Shown here: in pieces, positions 8,374 through 16,815 of the stretch
How the letters are laid out: every line of letters starts with the position of its first letter
Numbering within the stretch: the stretch's first letter is position 1
Assembly: GCF_020524485.1 (NCBI RefSeq)
Contig: NZ_JAIVLF010000001.1
Span: 1,364,001 to 1,428,000 of the forward strand
Reading direction: 5' to 3'
Length of the DNA stretch: 64,000 bases
DNA from: Novosphingobium profundi
GTDB lineage: Bacteria > Pseudomonadota > Alphaproteobacteria > Sphingomonadales > Sphingomonadaceae
Position numbers and translations under genes: made by a program
The notes under the pieces: model-generated
The model's database searches: none
The model's input: only the letters and a program-made list of their open reading frames with translations
What the model was told of the DNA's origin: nothing

Positions 8374-8885
8374 ATTTACAGGCCAATTGAAAGAGTATGG
8401 GGAGGGACGGGCGTCCGGAAAGCGTCCAGCCCCGCTTCGCATTGCTCCGCCGGGCCGCTTCACCGCGGCCCGTTCGTGCGGCAACGCGCGGTTACATGCG
8501 CCGACCTCGTCGGAGCTGCGTTCTCAGAAAACAATGATGGCTGGGGCGGCAGATGATTGATAGCAGTGCTATTAAATTGATTTAATTGTATAATATTGGA
8601 ATTTTTTAGGTCGCTTGCCAGTCCGTTCACCACTAGGTCGGAGAGCTGCAGTGGGATTTTTTGAGCCATAGTGCGAAAATGCGGCAAGGCGGTTTCAAGG
8701 CGAGGTGAGCGGAGTTTTCGACATCAGTTGGCGCCCTCGGGAAAGGACGAGCCGGCGAACGCCGACAATTGAGATCACTCATGTGCACTTGCCAGTCCAA
8801 AACCGCTTGTAGGACGGGGTAGCCTGAAGAAGCCTTTTTCGGTGTCCATCAAACCGGCAGCAGGCCAAAGCTGTCTTGTCGCTGC
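8374..8885. other. Intergenic region with hairpin and AT-rich island
   Basis: No gene is convincing in this 512-bp gap between two converging transcription units. It holds a perfect 8-bp stem, CGGGCCGC (8451-8458) with GCGGCCCG (8465-8472), which may end the aromatic operon. An island around 8565-8620 is strikingly AT-rich for this genome (TATTAAATTGATTTAATTG then TATAATATTGG). The rest shows no recognisable motif. Confidence 0.5.
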
Positions 8886-9830
8886 TCACTTCACCTCGAC
8901 CTTTGGGAGGGAGGAAATCGGTTCAATCGTGATGTTGCGGAAGAAGGTTTCTGCACCTTCTGATTGAAGCTGAATGTGTCCTTTTGTCAGCGGAGTGCGC
9001 GCTTTCGTTTGGCCGTCGATGACGGCCAAATCATGAACCGCAAGCACGGGCACGCCGTTGACGACATGGACCGCCTGATCGCCCAGGACATACAGGTCCA
9101 AAGTGTTCCATTGGCCGGTCGGTCGCTCAGCGTCACTCGCCGCTTCAACGTTGTAAGTGGGTAGGCCGACTTCCGCTAGTGCACCGCCGACCTGATATCG
9201 ACGGTAGGGATAAAGCGTAAGATCAGCATCGTGCCCGATGTAGCTGCGAATTCCGGTGCTTTGCCCCACCTGCACAGCCATGCCTACCGAACCACGCATA
9301 ATCTCAAATTCGACCGCAGGCATCCATGTGCCGAATACCGATCCTAACTTGCCGTATGAATGGTACAGAAGTCCGTTGTTCTCCGGCATGTCCTGCCGGG
9401 GAGCGTATTTCTTGTTACCCCATTTATATTGCATTCTAAGGTGGTAATTACCGTAGACCCCTTTGTGCACGAGCGCGCCCCACAATTTTCCTTCTACGTA
9501 AAGTGCAGGTTTCCCGTCCTCTTGGACGACCCGGAAAGTACTTGCACCTTCGCTGGTGTTCTTCCCGATGGCGCGCTCGGTGGTCTGGTGGTAGGTCAAG
9601 GCAGGATCTCGATATCCGATCCACTTGTCCCAGCCACTTAAGTCCGTGCCATTGAAAAGCGCGATGGCCGGTCCCGAGGGCTCTGGAATGTCAGTCAGGA
9701 CCAGTGTCTGCTTCGTGTAAGGCGGATCAGAAGCGATGGCAGCCGCATCAGATATCTGAGCGCCTGCACTTGCGCAGGTCATAGCGGCTGTCACAGCAAC
9801 AGAAAACGTCGAGACGACTAATGCGCGCAT
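8886..9830 (-). CDS. Exported DUF1080 protein (3-keto-glycoside hydrolase-like)
   Basis: A 314-residue secreted protein: a signal peptide (MRALVVSTFSVAVTAAMTCA) precedes a DUF1080 / 3-keto-disaccharide hydrolase beta-sandwich (IALFNGTDLSGWDKW near the start, GHIQLQSEGAETFFRNI near the end). Family members bind or hydrolyse 3-keto glycosides. The ATG at 9828-9830 is chosen because it begins the signal peptide; longer starts give an implausible N-terminus. It is the last gene of a - strand operon with an MFS symporter, two TIM-barrel isomerases and an oxidoreductase, the usual company of this family. Confidence 0.88.
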   Translation of the reverse strand: MRALVVSTFSVAVTAAMTCASAGAQISDAAAIASDPPYTKQTLVLTDIPEPSGPAIALFNGTDLSGWDKWIGYRDPALTYHQTTERAIGKNTSEGASTFRVVQEDGKPALYVEGKLWGALVHKGVYGNYHLRMQYKWGNKKYAPRQDMPENNGLLYHSYGKLGSVFGTWMPAVEFEIMRGSVGMAVQVGQSTGIRSYIGHDADLTLYPYRRYQVGGALAEVGLPTYNVEAASDAERPTGQWNTLDLYVLGDQAVHVVNGVPVLAVHDLAVIDGQTKARTPLTKGHIQLQSEGAETFFRNITIEPISSLPKVEVK

Positions 9831-9909
9831 GTTGAATCCTTTTTCACGCAAAAACCTATGGCGCGGGTCCGTGCTATGCCGCGATGCGAAGAAATGTACA
9901 TTGTGCCTG

Positions 9910-11205
9910 CTATTTCGTCGCCACGGATTCGCTTCGTTCAGAAGTCGTGGCCGGGGCGCGGAACGCGACATGAAACAGGATTGCGATCACACCCGCTGCG
10001 ATCGCGGGATAGATCCAGAAGGCGTGCCAGTCGGCAATCGTCGGGTCTTTAGGCATGGCGGCATAAAGTAGCCCGCCAATCTGCGAGCCAAGCAACATGC
10101 CAAGCCCATAAGTGAAGAGCGTGAGCATGCCTTGCGCCTGCGCCTCTAGCTGGCGCGGAGCGGCCAGCGTGCTGGTATAGATCGCGCCAGCCACGAAGAA
10201 GAAATCGTAGCACACGCCATGCAGGGCAACGCCCAGATAGATCGCCCAAGCCGCACCATGGGCGTCGGCCAGCGCAAAGAGGGCATAGCGCAGGGCCCAA
10301 GCCACCATGCCCACCAGCAGGAGGGGCTTTACGCCGAAGCGGCGGTAGAGCCAGGGCATGCTGAACATGAAGACCAACTCGGACATCTGGCCCAATGCCA
10401 GCACTCCGCTGGCATTGGCAAAGCCGATCGAGCCGATGAAAGCAGACGTATACGCGTAGTACATCGCCAGCGGGATCGAGATCAGCGTCGCGCAGGTCAC
10501 GAAGACGAGAAACGAGCGGTCTTTCATCAAGGCAAAGGCGTCAACGCAGAACAAAGTGCGCAGCAAGCCTTGCTCCCCCGGATCGTCGCGCGAGACCGAT
10601 GGCAGGGTAAAGCCGTAGATGCCCAGCAGCAGCGAGGCCGCTGCCGCGATCTGGAAGATAGCCGGGCTTGCCGAAAGCGCACTCCAGCCCACGATCAGCC
10701 CGGCTGCAATCCAGCCCAGCGTACCGAAGGCGCGCACGAACGGGAAGCGATCCACGCGCGTACCCAGCGCCTTGAGGGCGAGATTGTTGGCAAGGCCGAC
10801 AGTGGGCATGTAGAGCATCAGATAGGCAAACAGCATGCCTACGAATGCTCCACCGGTCGCTGGCGTGATCTGCGCCGGCAGCAGGAGCAGCAGTCCGCCA
10901 CCCAGCAAGTGCAGCACGCCAAGCAGAAGGCGTGGCGGCAGGTAGCGGACCGCGACCATTCCGAATACGAAGGAGCCAAGGATCGATGCGATCGGCCCCA
11001 CCGAAAAAGCGTCGGCGATCAGTGCCCCAAGGCTCAAGGTTTGCATGACAAGGCCGAGCGTCACCGACCAGGCGCCCCAGACGAAGAACTGAAGGAACAT
11101 CAGGATCGAGAGACGCGGCGTCGCGGCAAAGGCCGCCGCCCGTGGGAGGGAGTTTGCCGGGTGCTCGGAAGCTTCGCTTCTCGGTGCAACAGTCGTAGCC
11201 GTCAT
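9910..11205 (-). CDS. MFS symporter, nucleoside:H+ symporter-like (NupG/XapB type)
   Basis: A 431-residue, 12-helix major facilitator protein beginning at RLSILMFLQFFVWGAWSVTLG, the conserved first helix of the nucleoside:H+ symporter family. Homologues in Bacteroidetes and sphingomonads are often found with Gfo/Idh/MocA enzymes and sugar isomerases and are thought to import sugars or their keto derivatives. Here it would bring the sugar moiety from the periplasm, where the DUF1080 protein acts, to the cytoplasmic enzymes. Substrate specificity is inferred from neighbours. Confidence 0.87.
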   Translation of the reverse strand: MTATTVAPRSEASEHPANSLPRAAAFAATPRLSILMFLQFFVWGAWSVTLGLVMQTLSLGALIADAFSVGPIASILGSFVFGMVAVRYLPPRLLLGVLHLLGGGLLLLLPAQITPATGGAFVGMLFAYLMLYMPTVGLANNLALKALGTRVDRFPFVRAFGTLGWIAAGLIVGWSALSASPAIFQIAAAASLLLGIYGFTLPSVSRDDPGEQGLLRTLFCVDAFALMKDRSFLVFVTCATLISIPLAMYYAYTSAFIGSIGFANASGVLALGQMSELVFMFSMPWLYRRFGVKPLLLVGMVAWALRYALFALADAHGAAWAIYLGVALHGVCYDFFFVAGAIYTSTLAAPRQLEAQAQGMLTLFTYGLGMLLGSQIGGLLYAAMPKDPTIADWHAFWIYPAIAAGVIAILFHVAFRAPATTSERSESVATK

Positions 11206-11222
11206 GGAAAATAGACTCTGTA

Positions 11223-12182
11223 TCAGGCTGGCAATGACGCCAGATAGCGCTGGCTGGCGGCAATCATCGGAAGCGGCCCCCCGATGTAGGGCGGTTCCTG
11301 TTCGACGTAGAACTCACGCACGCCATCGGCATAGGCGGCCGGGAGGATGGCTTTCCAGTCGATCATCCCCGCCCCCACGCTGGTGGGATCCTGCTTCAGC
11401 TCGAAATTGGGCTGGGTCGAGGGCTTGATGTCCTTGACGTGGATCTGGCGGAAGCGGCCGGGGTGGTGGCGCAGCAGGGTGAGCGGATTGTGCCCTGCCG
11501 CCGTGACCCAGCCTGCGTCCATCTCGAATGTGACGAGGTGCGGGTCGGTGCCGTGAAGCAGGATGTCGAAGCCGCAGGTATCGCCGAGCGGCGCGAATTC
11601 GAAGTTGTGGTTGTGGTAAGCGAAGCCCAGCCCCAATTCGGCGAAGATGCGGGCTTTGGCATTGATGTAATCGGCGGTGCGCTTCCAATCGTCCGCGGTC
11701 ATCGCGCGTCCGGCGGCAACGAAGGTTTCGAAGGACGATGGTGCTGAAGTGGCGCTGGCAGGCAGCGGGAAGATCGGCATGACCACTGTCTTCACGCCAA
11801 GGACATGCAGTGCTTCTGCGAGCGGTCCGGGTTCGCTTGCGAGCGAAGGGTTTTCGTCAAGGGCCTGCGTCGGAATATGGGCGCTGCGGCAGATGAGGTC
11901 TGCCTTGTCCAGCGCGGCACGGAACTGCCCGGCGCTGCGCTTGTGGAACCCTGCGATCTCGACCGTGCGGTAACCCATCCCGGCGATCTGCGCCAAGGTT
12001 CCCTCGAAATCCTCATTGAGCAGGGCATCGACCGTATAGAGCTGAACGCCGATGGGCAGATCGTGCATGGCGAAGAACCCCTTTGCAGATGCGCGCGACA
12101 GGACCGGCCTCGCCACCGAGGTCATGGCGGCAAGGCCAACTGCACCCAGTACGGCGCGCCGGTTCAGGCGGGTATCGATCAT
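11223..12182 (-). CDS. TIM-barrel sugar isomerase/epimerase with Tat-type leader
   Basis: A 319-residue xylose-isomerase-like (AP endonuclease 2 superfamily) TIM barrel. The leader MIDTRLNRRAVLGAVGLAAM carries a twin-arginine pattern (NRRAV), so it is probably exported folded to the periplasm. The barrel shows the family's metal-site segments (YHNHNFEF, FEMDAGW, HVKDIK, YVEQE), which supply His/Glu/Asp ligands. Relatives isomerise or epimerise sugars, and some cleave 3-keto-C-glycosides by elimination. The second TIM barrel just upstream has no leader, suggesting one acts outside and one inside the inner membrane. Confidence 0.88.
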   Translation of the reverse strand: MIDTRLNRRAVLGAVGLAAMTSVARPVLSRASAKGFFAMHDLPIGVQLYTVDALLNEDFEGTLAQIAGMGYRTVEIAGFHKRSAGQFRAALDKADLICRSAHIPTQALDENPSLASEPGPLAEALHVLGVKTVVMPIFPLPASATSAPSSFETFVAAGRAMTADDWKRTADYINAKARIFAELGLGFAYHNHNFEFAPLGDTCGFDILLHGTDPHLVTFEMDAGWVTAAGHNPLTLLRHHPGRFRQIHVKDIKPSTQPNFELKQDPTSVGAGMIDWKAILPAAYADGVREFYVEQEPPYIGGPLPMIAASQRYLASLPA

Positions 12183-12238
12183 CTTCCTCTCTCCTTCGCG
12201 GGCTTGGCGCAGATCATTTTTGTACTTGTCCCGCTGGC

Positions 12239-13294
12239 CTAGCGATCGAGCCCGAGGATGTGCCGGTTGGCAGTCTCATCGAATCCGGTGCCAACGAAAT
12301 CATCGAATGCGTGGGGCGTTACGCGGATGATGTGGTCGCGGATGAAGGGCGCGCCTTCGCGGGCGCCGTCCTCAGGATGCTTGAGCGCGCATTCCCATTC
12401 GAGCACGGCCCAACCCGTAAAATCGTAGGCCGCCATCTTCGCAAAAATGGCCTTGAAATCGACCTGTCCATCGCCGAGCGAGCGGAACCGGCCCGGCCGG
12501 TCGACCCAGTTCTGATAGCCGCCATAAACGCCCGAACGTCCGTTGGGATGGAACTCGGCATCCTTGACGTGGAAGCACTTTACCCGCTCGTTGTAGATGT
12601 CGAGAAAGGCCAGATAGTCGAGCTGTTGCAGAACGAAGTGGCTGGGGTCGTAGAGGATGGAAGCGCGCGGATGCGACCCGACCTCCTCGAGAAAACGTTC
12701 GAAGGTGGCCCCATCATGCAGGTCCTCGCCGGGGTGCAGCTCGTAGGCAAGGTCGACGCCGTTGTCCTCGAATACATCGAGGATCGGGCGCCAGCGCCGG
12801 CCCAGTTCGGCGAAGGCTTCCTCGACGAGCCCGGCAGGCCGCTGCGGCCAGGGATAGACATAGGGCCAGGCAAGCGCGCCGGAGAAGCTGGCGTGGGCAT
12901 CGAGCCCGAGGTTGCGGCTTGCGCGCGCGGCGAGCTTCACTTGCTCGATCGCCCAATCCTGCCGTGAGGCAGGATTGCCGCGCACGTGCGGAGCGGCAAA
13001 GCCGTCGAACAGGCTGTCGTAGGCTGGGTGGACCGCGACGAGCTGGCCTTGCAGATGGGTGGAGAGTTCCGTCGGCTCGATGCCGTGAACGGCCAGACGG
13101 CCCCGCAGGTCGTCACAGTAGTCCTTGCTCTGCGCCGCCAGATCAAGATCGATCAGGCGCGGATCGCACGGGATTTGGATGCCCTTGTAGCCAAGTCCCC
13201 CAGCCCATTGCGCAAGACTGTCGAGCGTATCGAAGGGCGCTTCGCTGCCCATGAACTGGGCGAGGAAGATCGCCGGTCCCTTGATCGTCTTCAT
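12239..13294 (-). CDS. Cytoplasmic TIM-barrel sugar isomerase/epimerase
   Basis: A 351-residue sugar phosphate isomerase/epimerase-family barrel starting MKTIKGPAIFLAQFMG. Metal-ligand strands are visible: AYELHPGED, ILYDPSHFV, CFHVKDAEF and AVLEWECAL. The ATG at 13292-13294 overlaps the stop of the upstream Gfo/Idh/MocA gene in an ATGA arrangement, so translation is coupled. No signal peptide. It probably converts the keto sugar produced by the coupled dehydrogenase. Confidence 0.88.
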   Translation of the reverse strand: MKTIKGPAIFLAQFMGSEAPFDTLDSLAQWAGGLGYKGIQIPCDPRLIDLDLAAQSKDYCDDLRGRLAVHGIEPTELSTHLQGQLVAVHPAYDSLFDGFAAPHVRGNPASRQDWAIEQVKLAARASRNLGLDAHASFSGALAWPYVYPWPQRPAGLVEEAFAELGRRWRPILDVFEDNGVDLAYELHPGEDLHDGATFERFLEEVGSHPRASILYDPSHFVLQQLDYLAFLDIYNERVKCFHVKDAEFHPNGRSGVYGGYQNWVDRPGRFRSLGDGQVDFKAIFAKMAAYDFTGWAVLEWECALKHPEDGAREGAPFIRDHIIRVTPHAFDDFVGTGFDETANRHILGLDR

Positions 13295-14436
13295 GCCGTC
13301 TTCTCCACGAAGGGCAGCCAGCGCCGCTCGGCATCCGAGGCGATGGCGCGTTCGATGAATTCGAGCGAACGCAGGCCTTCGTCTGCGCCGGGAACTTCGG
13401 TGGCGGGAGCGCCGGTGCGGATCGCCTGCGCGAAATCGGTATAGATGTTTGCGAATGCCTCGACGAAGCCTTCGGGGTGGCCGACCGGCAGGCGCGTGGC
13501 GGCCAGCGAGGTGGGGGACAGCGACGCCGCGCCGGCGAAGACGATCTCGACCCGGTCGTCTGGGGTGAGGATGCGCAGTTCGCCCGGCGCCGCATGCGAC
13601 CATTCGAGGCTGGCGCGTTCACCATAGATGCGAAGGCGCAGGCCATTGCGCTCGCCCGGGCACGCCTGCGAGGCGATCAGCACGCCCGGAACTCCTCCTT
13701 CTAGGCGCAGCAGTACGTTGCAGTCATCGTCGAGCGTTCGGCCGGGGACGAGGCGAGGCAAGTCTGCGCACAGTTCCTCGACACGCAAGCCGCTGACGTG
13801 TTCGAGCAGCTGGAAGGCATGAACGCCGATGTCGCCTATGCAGCCGCCCTTGCCAGCGCGTTCGGGATCGATGCGCCATGCCGCCTGTACATTGCTTTCG
13901 TCGGTAGGTTGCCAGAGCCAGCCCTGCGGATATTCGACCACGACCTTGCGCACTGCCCCGAGCACGCCCGCAGCGACCCGCGCGCGGGCTTCGCGGATCA
14001 TGGGATAGCCGGTGTAGGTGTAGGTGAGGGCGAAGGCGCGTCCGGCTGCTTCCACTTGCGTCGCCAGCTGGCGGGCCTGTTCAAGCGTAGCGGTCATCGG
14101 CTTGTCGCAGATCACGTGAAGCCCTGCATCGAGCGCCGCGCGCGCAATCGGGAAGTGGCTGTCGTTGGGCGTGGCGATGGCGACCGCTTCGATGCCGTCC
14201 TCGCGACCCGCTTCGGCGCGGAACATGTCCTCGTGGCTGGCGTAGGCGCGCTCGGGGTCGACACCCCAGAGGAACGCCTGCTCGCGCGATTTCTCTAGTG
14301 TTCGGCTGAAAACGCCAGCAACCAGATCGAAACGGTTGTCGCGCTGGGCCGCGGCCTGGTGTACCGCACCGATGAACGAACCGCGCCCCCCTCCCAGTAG
14401 GGCAAGGCGAACAGGGCGTTGGGCGGCAGGCATCAT
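13291..14436 (-). CDS. Gfo/Idh/MocA-family NAD(P)-dependent sugar oxidoreductase
   Basis: A 381-residue two-domain oxidoreductase. The N-terminal Rossmann motif is LALLGGGRGSFIGAVH, the nucleotide-domain signature HVICDKPMT includes the catalytic-type Lys, and GKGGCIGDIGVHAFQLLEHV supplies the Asp/His of the active site. It oxidises or reduces a sugar hydroxyl, often at C3. ATG 14436 is preferred to 14466 because GGGAGA lies 9 nt upstream of it, while the longer start has none. First gene of the - strand operon, divergent from the LacI regulator. Confidence 0.9.
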   Translation of the reverse strand: MMPAAQRPVRLALLGGGRGSFIGAVHQAAAQRDNRFDLVAGVFSRTLEKSREQAFLWGVDPERAYASHEDMFRAEAGREDGIEAVAIATPNDSHFPIARAALDAGLHVICDKPMTATLEQARQLATQVEAAGRAFALTYTYTGYPMIREARARVAAGVLGAVRKVVVEYPQGWLWQPTDESNVQAAWRIDPERAGKGGCIGDIGVHAFQLLEHVSGLRVEELCADLPRLVPGRTLDDDCNVLLRLEGGVPGVLIASQACPGERNGLRLRIYGERASLEWSHAAPGELRILTPDDRVEIVFAGAASLSPTSLAATRLPVGHPEGFVEAFANIYTDFAQAIRTGAPATEVPGADEGLRSLEFIERAIASDAERRWLPFVEKTA

Positions 14437-14515
14437 CTGGTCCGATCTCCCGGTGGCCAGTCTCATAGGAGGCGGCCGCGTTATAATGTGGCATGGGCCC
14501 AGTGAGGGCTCGTTC

Positions 14516-14529
14516 TGAAACCGGTTTCA
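14516..14529. promoter_or_regulatory. LacI-family operator palindrome
   Basis: TGAAACCGGTTTCA is a perfect 14-bp palindrome with the central CG typical of LacI/GalR operators. It lies between the divergent Gfo/Idh/MocA start (14436) and the LacI start (14595), placed to control both units. A TATAAT hexamer at 14482-14487 on the + strand is a possible -10, but no good -35 is seen. Confidence 0.75.
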
Positions 14530-14594
14530 AACACGATTTTGTGCAGGAGGCAAGTCCCTTGTGCGGCCCGGTGCGAGCAGGCAAAGGGAACGGT

Positions 14595-15602
14595 ATGGCT
14601 ACGATCCGAGATGTCGCGCGCGAGGCGGGTGTGTCCCCGGCAACGGTTTCGCGCGTGCTGGCTCGCCCCGAGGTTGTCACACCAGACCTGCGCGAGCAGG
14701 TGTTGCAGGTGATCGAGCGGCTTGGCTATGCGCCGCATCCGATTGCTGCGAGCCTGAAGACCCGGCGGACGGGCAAGATCCTTGTCACCGTTCCCGATAT
14801 CTCCAATCCATTCTTCGCCAAGGTGATACGTGGCATCGAAGGGGGGGCGGTGGCTGCGGGCTACGCGGTTGTGCTGGGCGACACGCGCGATCTTCCCGAA
14901 CGCGAGGAGCTTTTCGGGCTCATGCTCAAGCGCGGGGAAGTTGATGGCCTGATCTTTCTCGGACATCGCCTGCCCAAGGTGATCGCGGCGCTGGTGCAGG
15001 AGGCGGGCGGGCAGGCGCCGGTGGTCAACGCCTGTGAATTCAACAGCGAACTTAGTGTTTCAAGCGCGCATATCGACAATCGGGCGGCTGCAAAGGCGGC
15101 CATGGACGCGCTCTATGCCGCAGGCCACCGCCATGTCGCCGTACTGAGCGGACCGGCGCAGAGCCCGCTCACCCGCGAGCGTCTCGGCGGAGCGCGGGCC
15201 AGCGCACAGCGCCATGGCGCGCTGGCCGAGTTGCAGTTGCTGGAGGGCGATTTCTCGCTGGCCTCCGGGCATGCCCGCATGCACGAACTCCTGCAAACGC
15301 AGAGCAAGGCGACCGGAATCTTCTGCCACAACGACGAGATGGCGATCGGCGCCCTGGCTGCGCTGCGTGAATGGGGCCTTTCCTGTCCTGATGACGTATC
15401 CGTAGTCGGTTTCGACGATATTGAGATGGCCAGCTATGTGAATCCGGCACTCACCACGATCAGACAACCGATGGAACAGATCGGCCAGGAAGCTGCGCAG
15501 TTGCTTCTCGATACAATACGGAATCGAGATGCGCCGCCACGGCGAGTCAGGCTGTCTTGGGAACTGATAGCGCGTGGTTCACTCGGGCGGGCGGCCAAAT
15601 GA
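14595..15602 (+). CDS. LacI-family transcriptional regulator
   Basis: A 335-residue LacI/GalR regulator. The helix-turn-helix is at residues 1-25 (MATIRDVAREAGVSPATVSR) with the hinge helix near YAPHPIAASLKTRRTG. A periplasmic-binding-protein-like effector domain follows (VGFDDIEMASYVNPALTTIRQP near the C-terminus). ATG 14595 begins exactly at the conserved helix-turn-helix, so longer readings are rejected. It is divergent from the keto-sugar operon and a matching palindrome lies between them. I infer repression relieved by a sugar or keto-sugar. Confidence 0.93.
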   Translation: MATIRDVAREAGVSPATVSRVLARPEVVTPDLREQVLQVIERLGYAPHPIAASLKTRRTGKILVTVPDISNPFFAKVIRGIEGGAVAAGYAVVLGDTRDLPEREELFGLMLKRGEVDGLIFLGHRLPKVIAALVQEAGGQAPVVNACEFNSELSVSSAHIDNRAAAKAAMDALYAAGHRHVAVLSGPAQSPLTRERLGGARASAQRHGALAELQLLEGDFSLASGHARMHELLQTQSKATGIFCHNDEMAIGALAALREWGLSCPDDVSVVGFDDIEMASYVNPALTTIRQPMEQIGQEAAQLLLDTIRNRDAPPRRVRLSWELIARGSLGRAAK

Positions 15603-15764
15603 GTCCACTTATGCTTTTTATATGTACAGGGAGATAAGCGGTCGGTCCCATTTTAGGTTGTAAAAAGCCTTTTAATGATGTGGCACGCTCTCCTGTGTGG
15701 ATCCTTCCTGGCAGTCCCATCAATGCCGTCGGGAGCGGTCACATCATCAAAGCCAGATTGAAGC

Positions 15765-16709
15765 TCAAACGGAATTATCTGTCTCTTCGGCTACAGCCGT
15801 TTGGCGATACCGATCGCGACTTGCAAACCGAAACGTCGCAATGAATGCAGCGAAGGCCGGGGACATATTGCGTCTACTGGGATAGAAAAGGTGGTAGCCT
15901 TGAAAGGTCGGGCACCAGTCTGCCAAGACCTCTCTGAGGCGCCCCCGGTCGATGTACCGCTGAACAAAATTTTGCGGTGCGTAGATCAGTCCGGATCCAT
16001 CGATTGCAGCATCTATGGCAGGCACGAGGTTGTTGAACGTTAACTGGCCCTCGACACGAACACTGAATTCCCGCTTCTTCTTCTGGAATTCCCATGCGTA
16101 GATTGCCCCGGACGTGGGCAGCCGCAGGTTGATGCACTGATGGCTGGTCAGATCTTGCGGGGTCACCGGTAACGGGTTTTTGTCGAGATATTCTGGCGAG
16201 CCGACAACTGTGTACTGAATGTCGGAACTAACTCGCACCGCCACCATGTCTTTAGCAATGGCCTCACCCAACCGAACACCCGCATCGAACTGATCCTCGA
16301 CAATGTTCGTCAGCCCATTATCGACGATGAGCTCGACATTGATATCGGGATAATCAAGCAGAAACTGCGGCATGCGCTGGCGAAAGACGAGATCAATCGC
16401 ATCGTCCGGGCAGACGATACGCAAGCTGCCCGCTGGGGTGTTTCTCAGTGACCCGAGGGCGGCGACCTCATCTGCAATGCCCTGAAAGTGAGGTTCGATC
16501 CCCTTGATGAGGCGCTCACCGGCCGCCGTGGGGGCTACATCCCGTGTCGTGCGGGACAAAAGCTGTATTCCAAGGCGCTGCTCAAGCGCCCGTATCGTAT
16601 GGCTAAGAGCCGATCGCGAAACGCCCAGGTTCGCGGCTGCGCGCGTGAAGCTACGCTCCCGCGCGACCTCGATGAGCGCTCGCATATCGCTGAATTCGTC
16701 CCGTCTCAT
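15765..16709 (-). CDS. LysR-family transcriptional regulator
   Basis: A 314-residue LysR regulator with the winged helix-turn-helix at residues 8-65 (AANLGVSRSALSHTIRALEQRLG) and a substrate-binding domain beginning near residue 90 (GSLRIVCPDDAIDLVF). It is of the CrgA/DsdC-like group often next to short-chain dehydrogenases and efflux pumps. It is divergent from the MFS gene at 16816, with an inverted repeat between the two starts, and probably controls the MFS/SDR/AKR operon. Confidence 0.92.
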   Translation of the reverse strand: MRRDEFSDMRALIEVARERSFTRAAANLGVSRSALSHTIRALEQRLGIQLLSRTTRDVAPTAAGERLIKGIEPHFQGIADEVAALGSLRNTPAGSLRIVCPDDAIDLVFRQRMPQFLLDYPDINVELIVDNGLTNIVEDQFDAGVRLGEAIAKDMVAVRVSSDIQYTVVGSPEYLDKNPLPVTPQDLTSHQCINLRLPTSGAIYAWEFQKKKREFSVRVEGQLTFNNLVPAIDAAIDGSGLIYAPQNFVQRYIDRGRLREVLADWCPTFQGYHLFYPSRRNMSPAFAAFIATFRFASRDRYRQTAVAEETDNSV

Positions 16710-16727
16710 TGGTGAACCTCATTCACT

Positions 16728-16753
16728 ACTAGATGCAGATTAGACCATCTAGT
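16728..16753. promoter_or_regulatory. Inverted repeat between divergent LysR and MFS genes
   Basis: ACTAGATG (16728-16735) and CATCTAGT (16746-16753) form a perfect 8-bp inverted repeat with a 10-bp spacer, giving half-sites about 18 bp apart. It is 19 bp upstream of the LysR start and 63 bp upstream of the MFS start. Position and symmetry suggest a LysR binding site. Confidence 0.55.
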
Positions 16754-16815
16754 CGCTACGGGCCACCCCGAGTTATCTCTAGGCTCAAAGATGGAATGAG
16801 CAGCGCCAGGACGAT

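Noticed and set aside
14482..14487. TATAAT as a firm -10 promoter box for the LacI gene
   Set aside because: No acceptable -35 at 16-18 bp upstream, so it is only mentioned with the operator.
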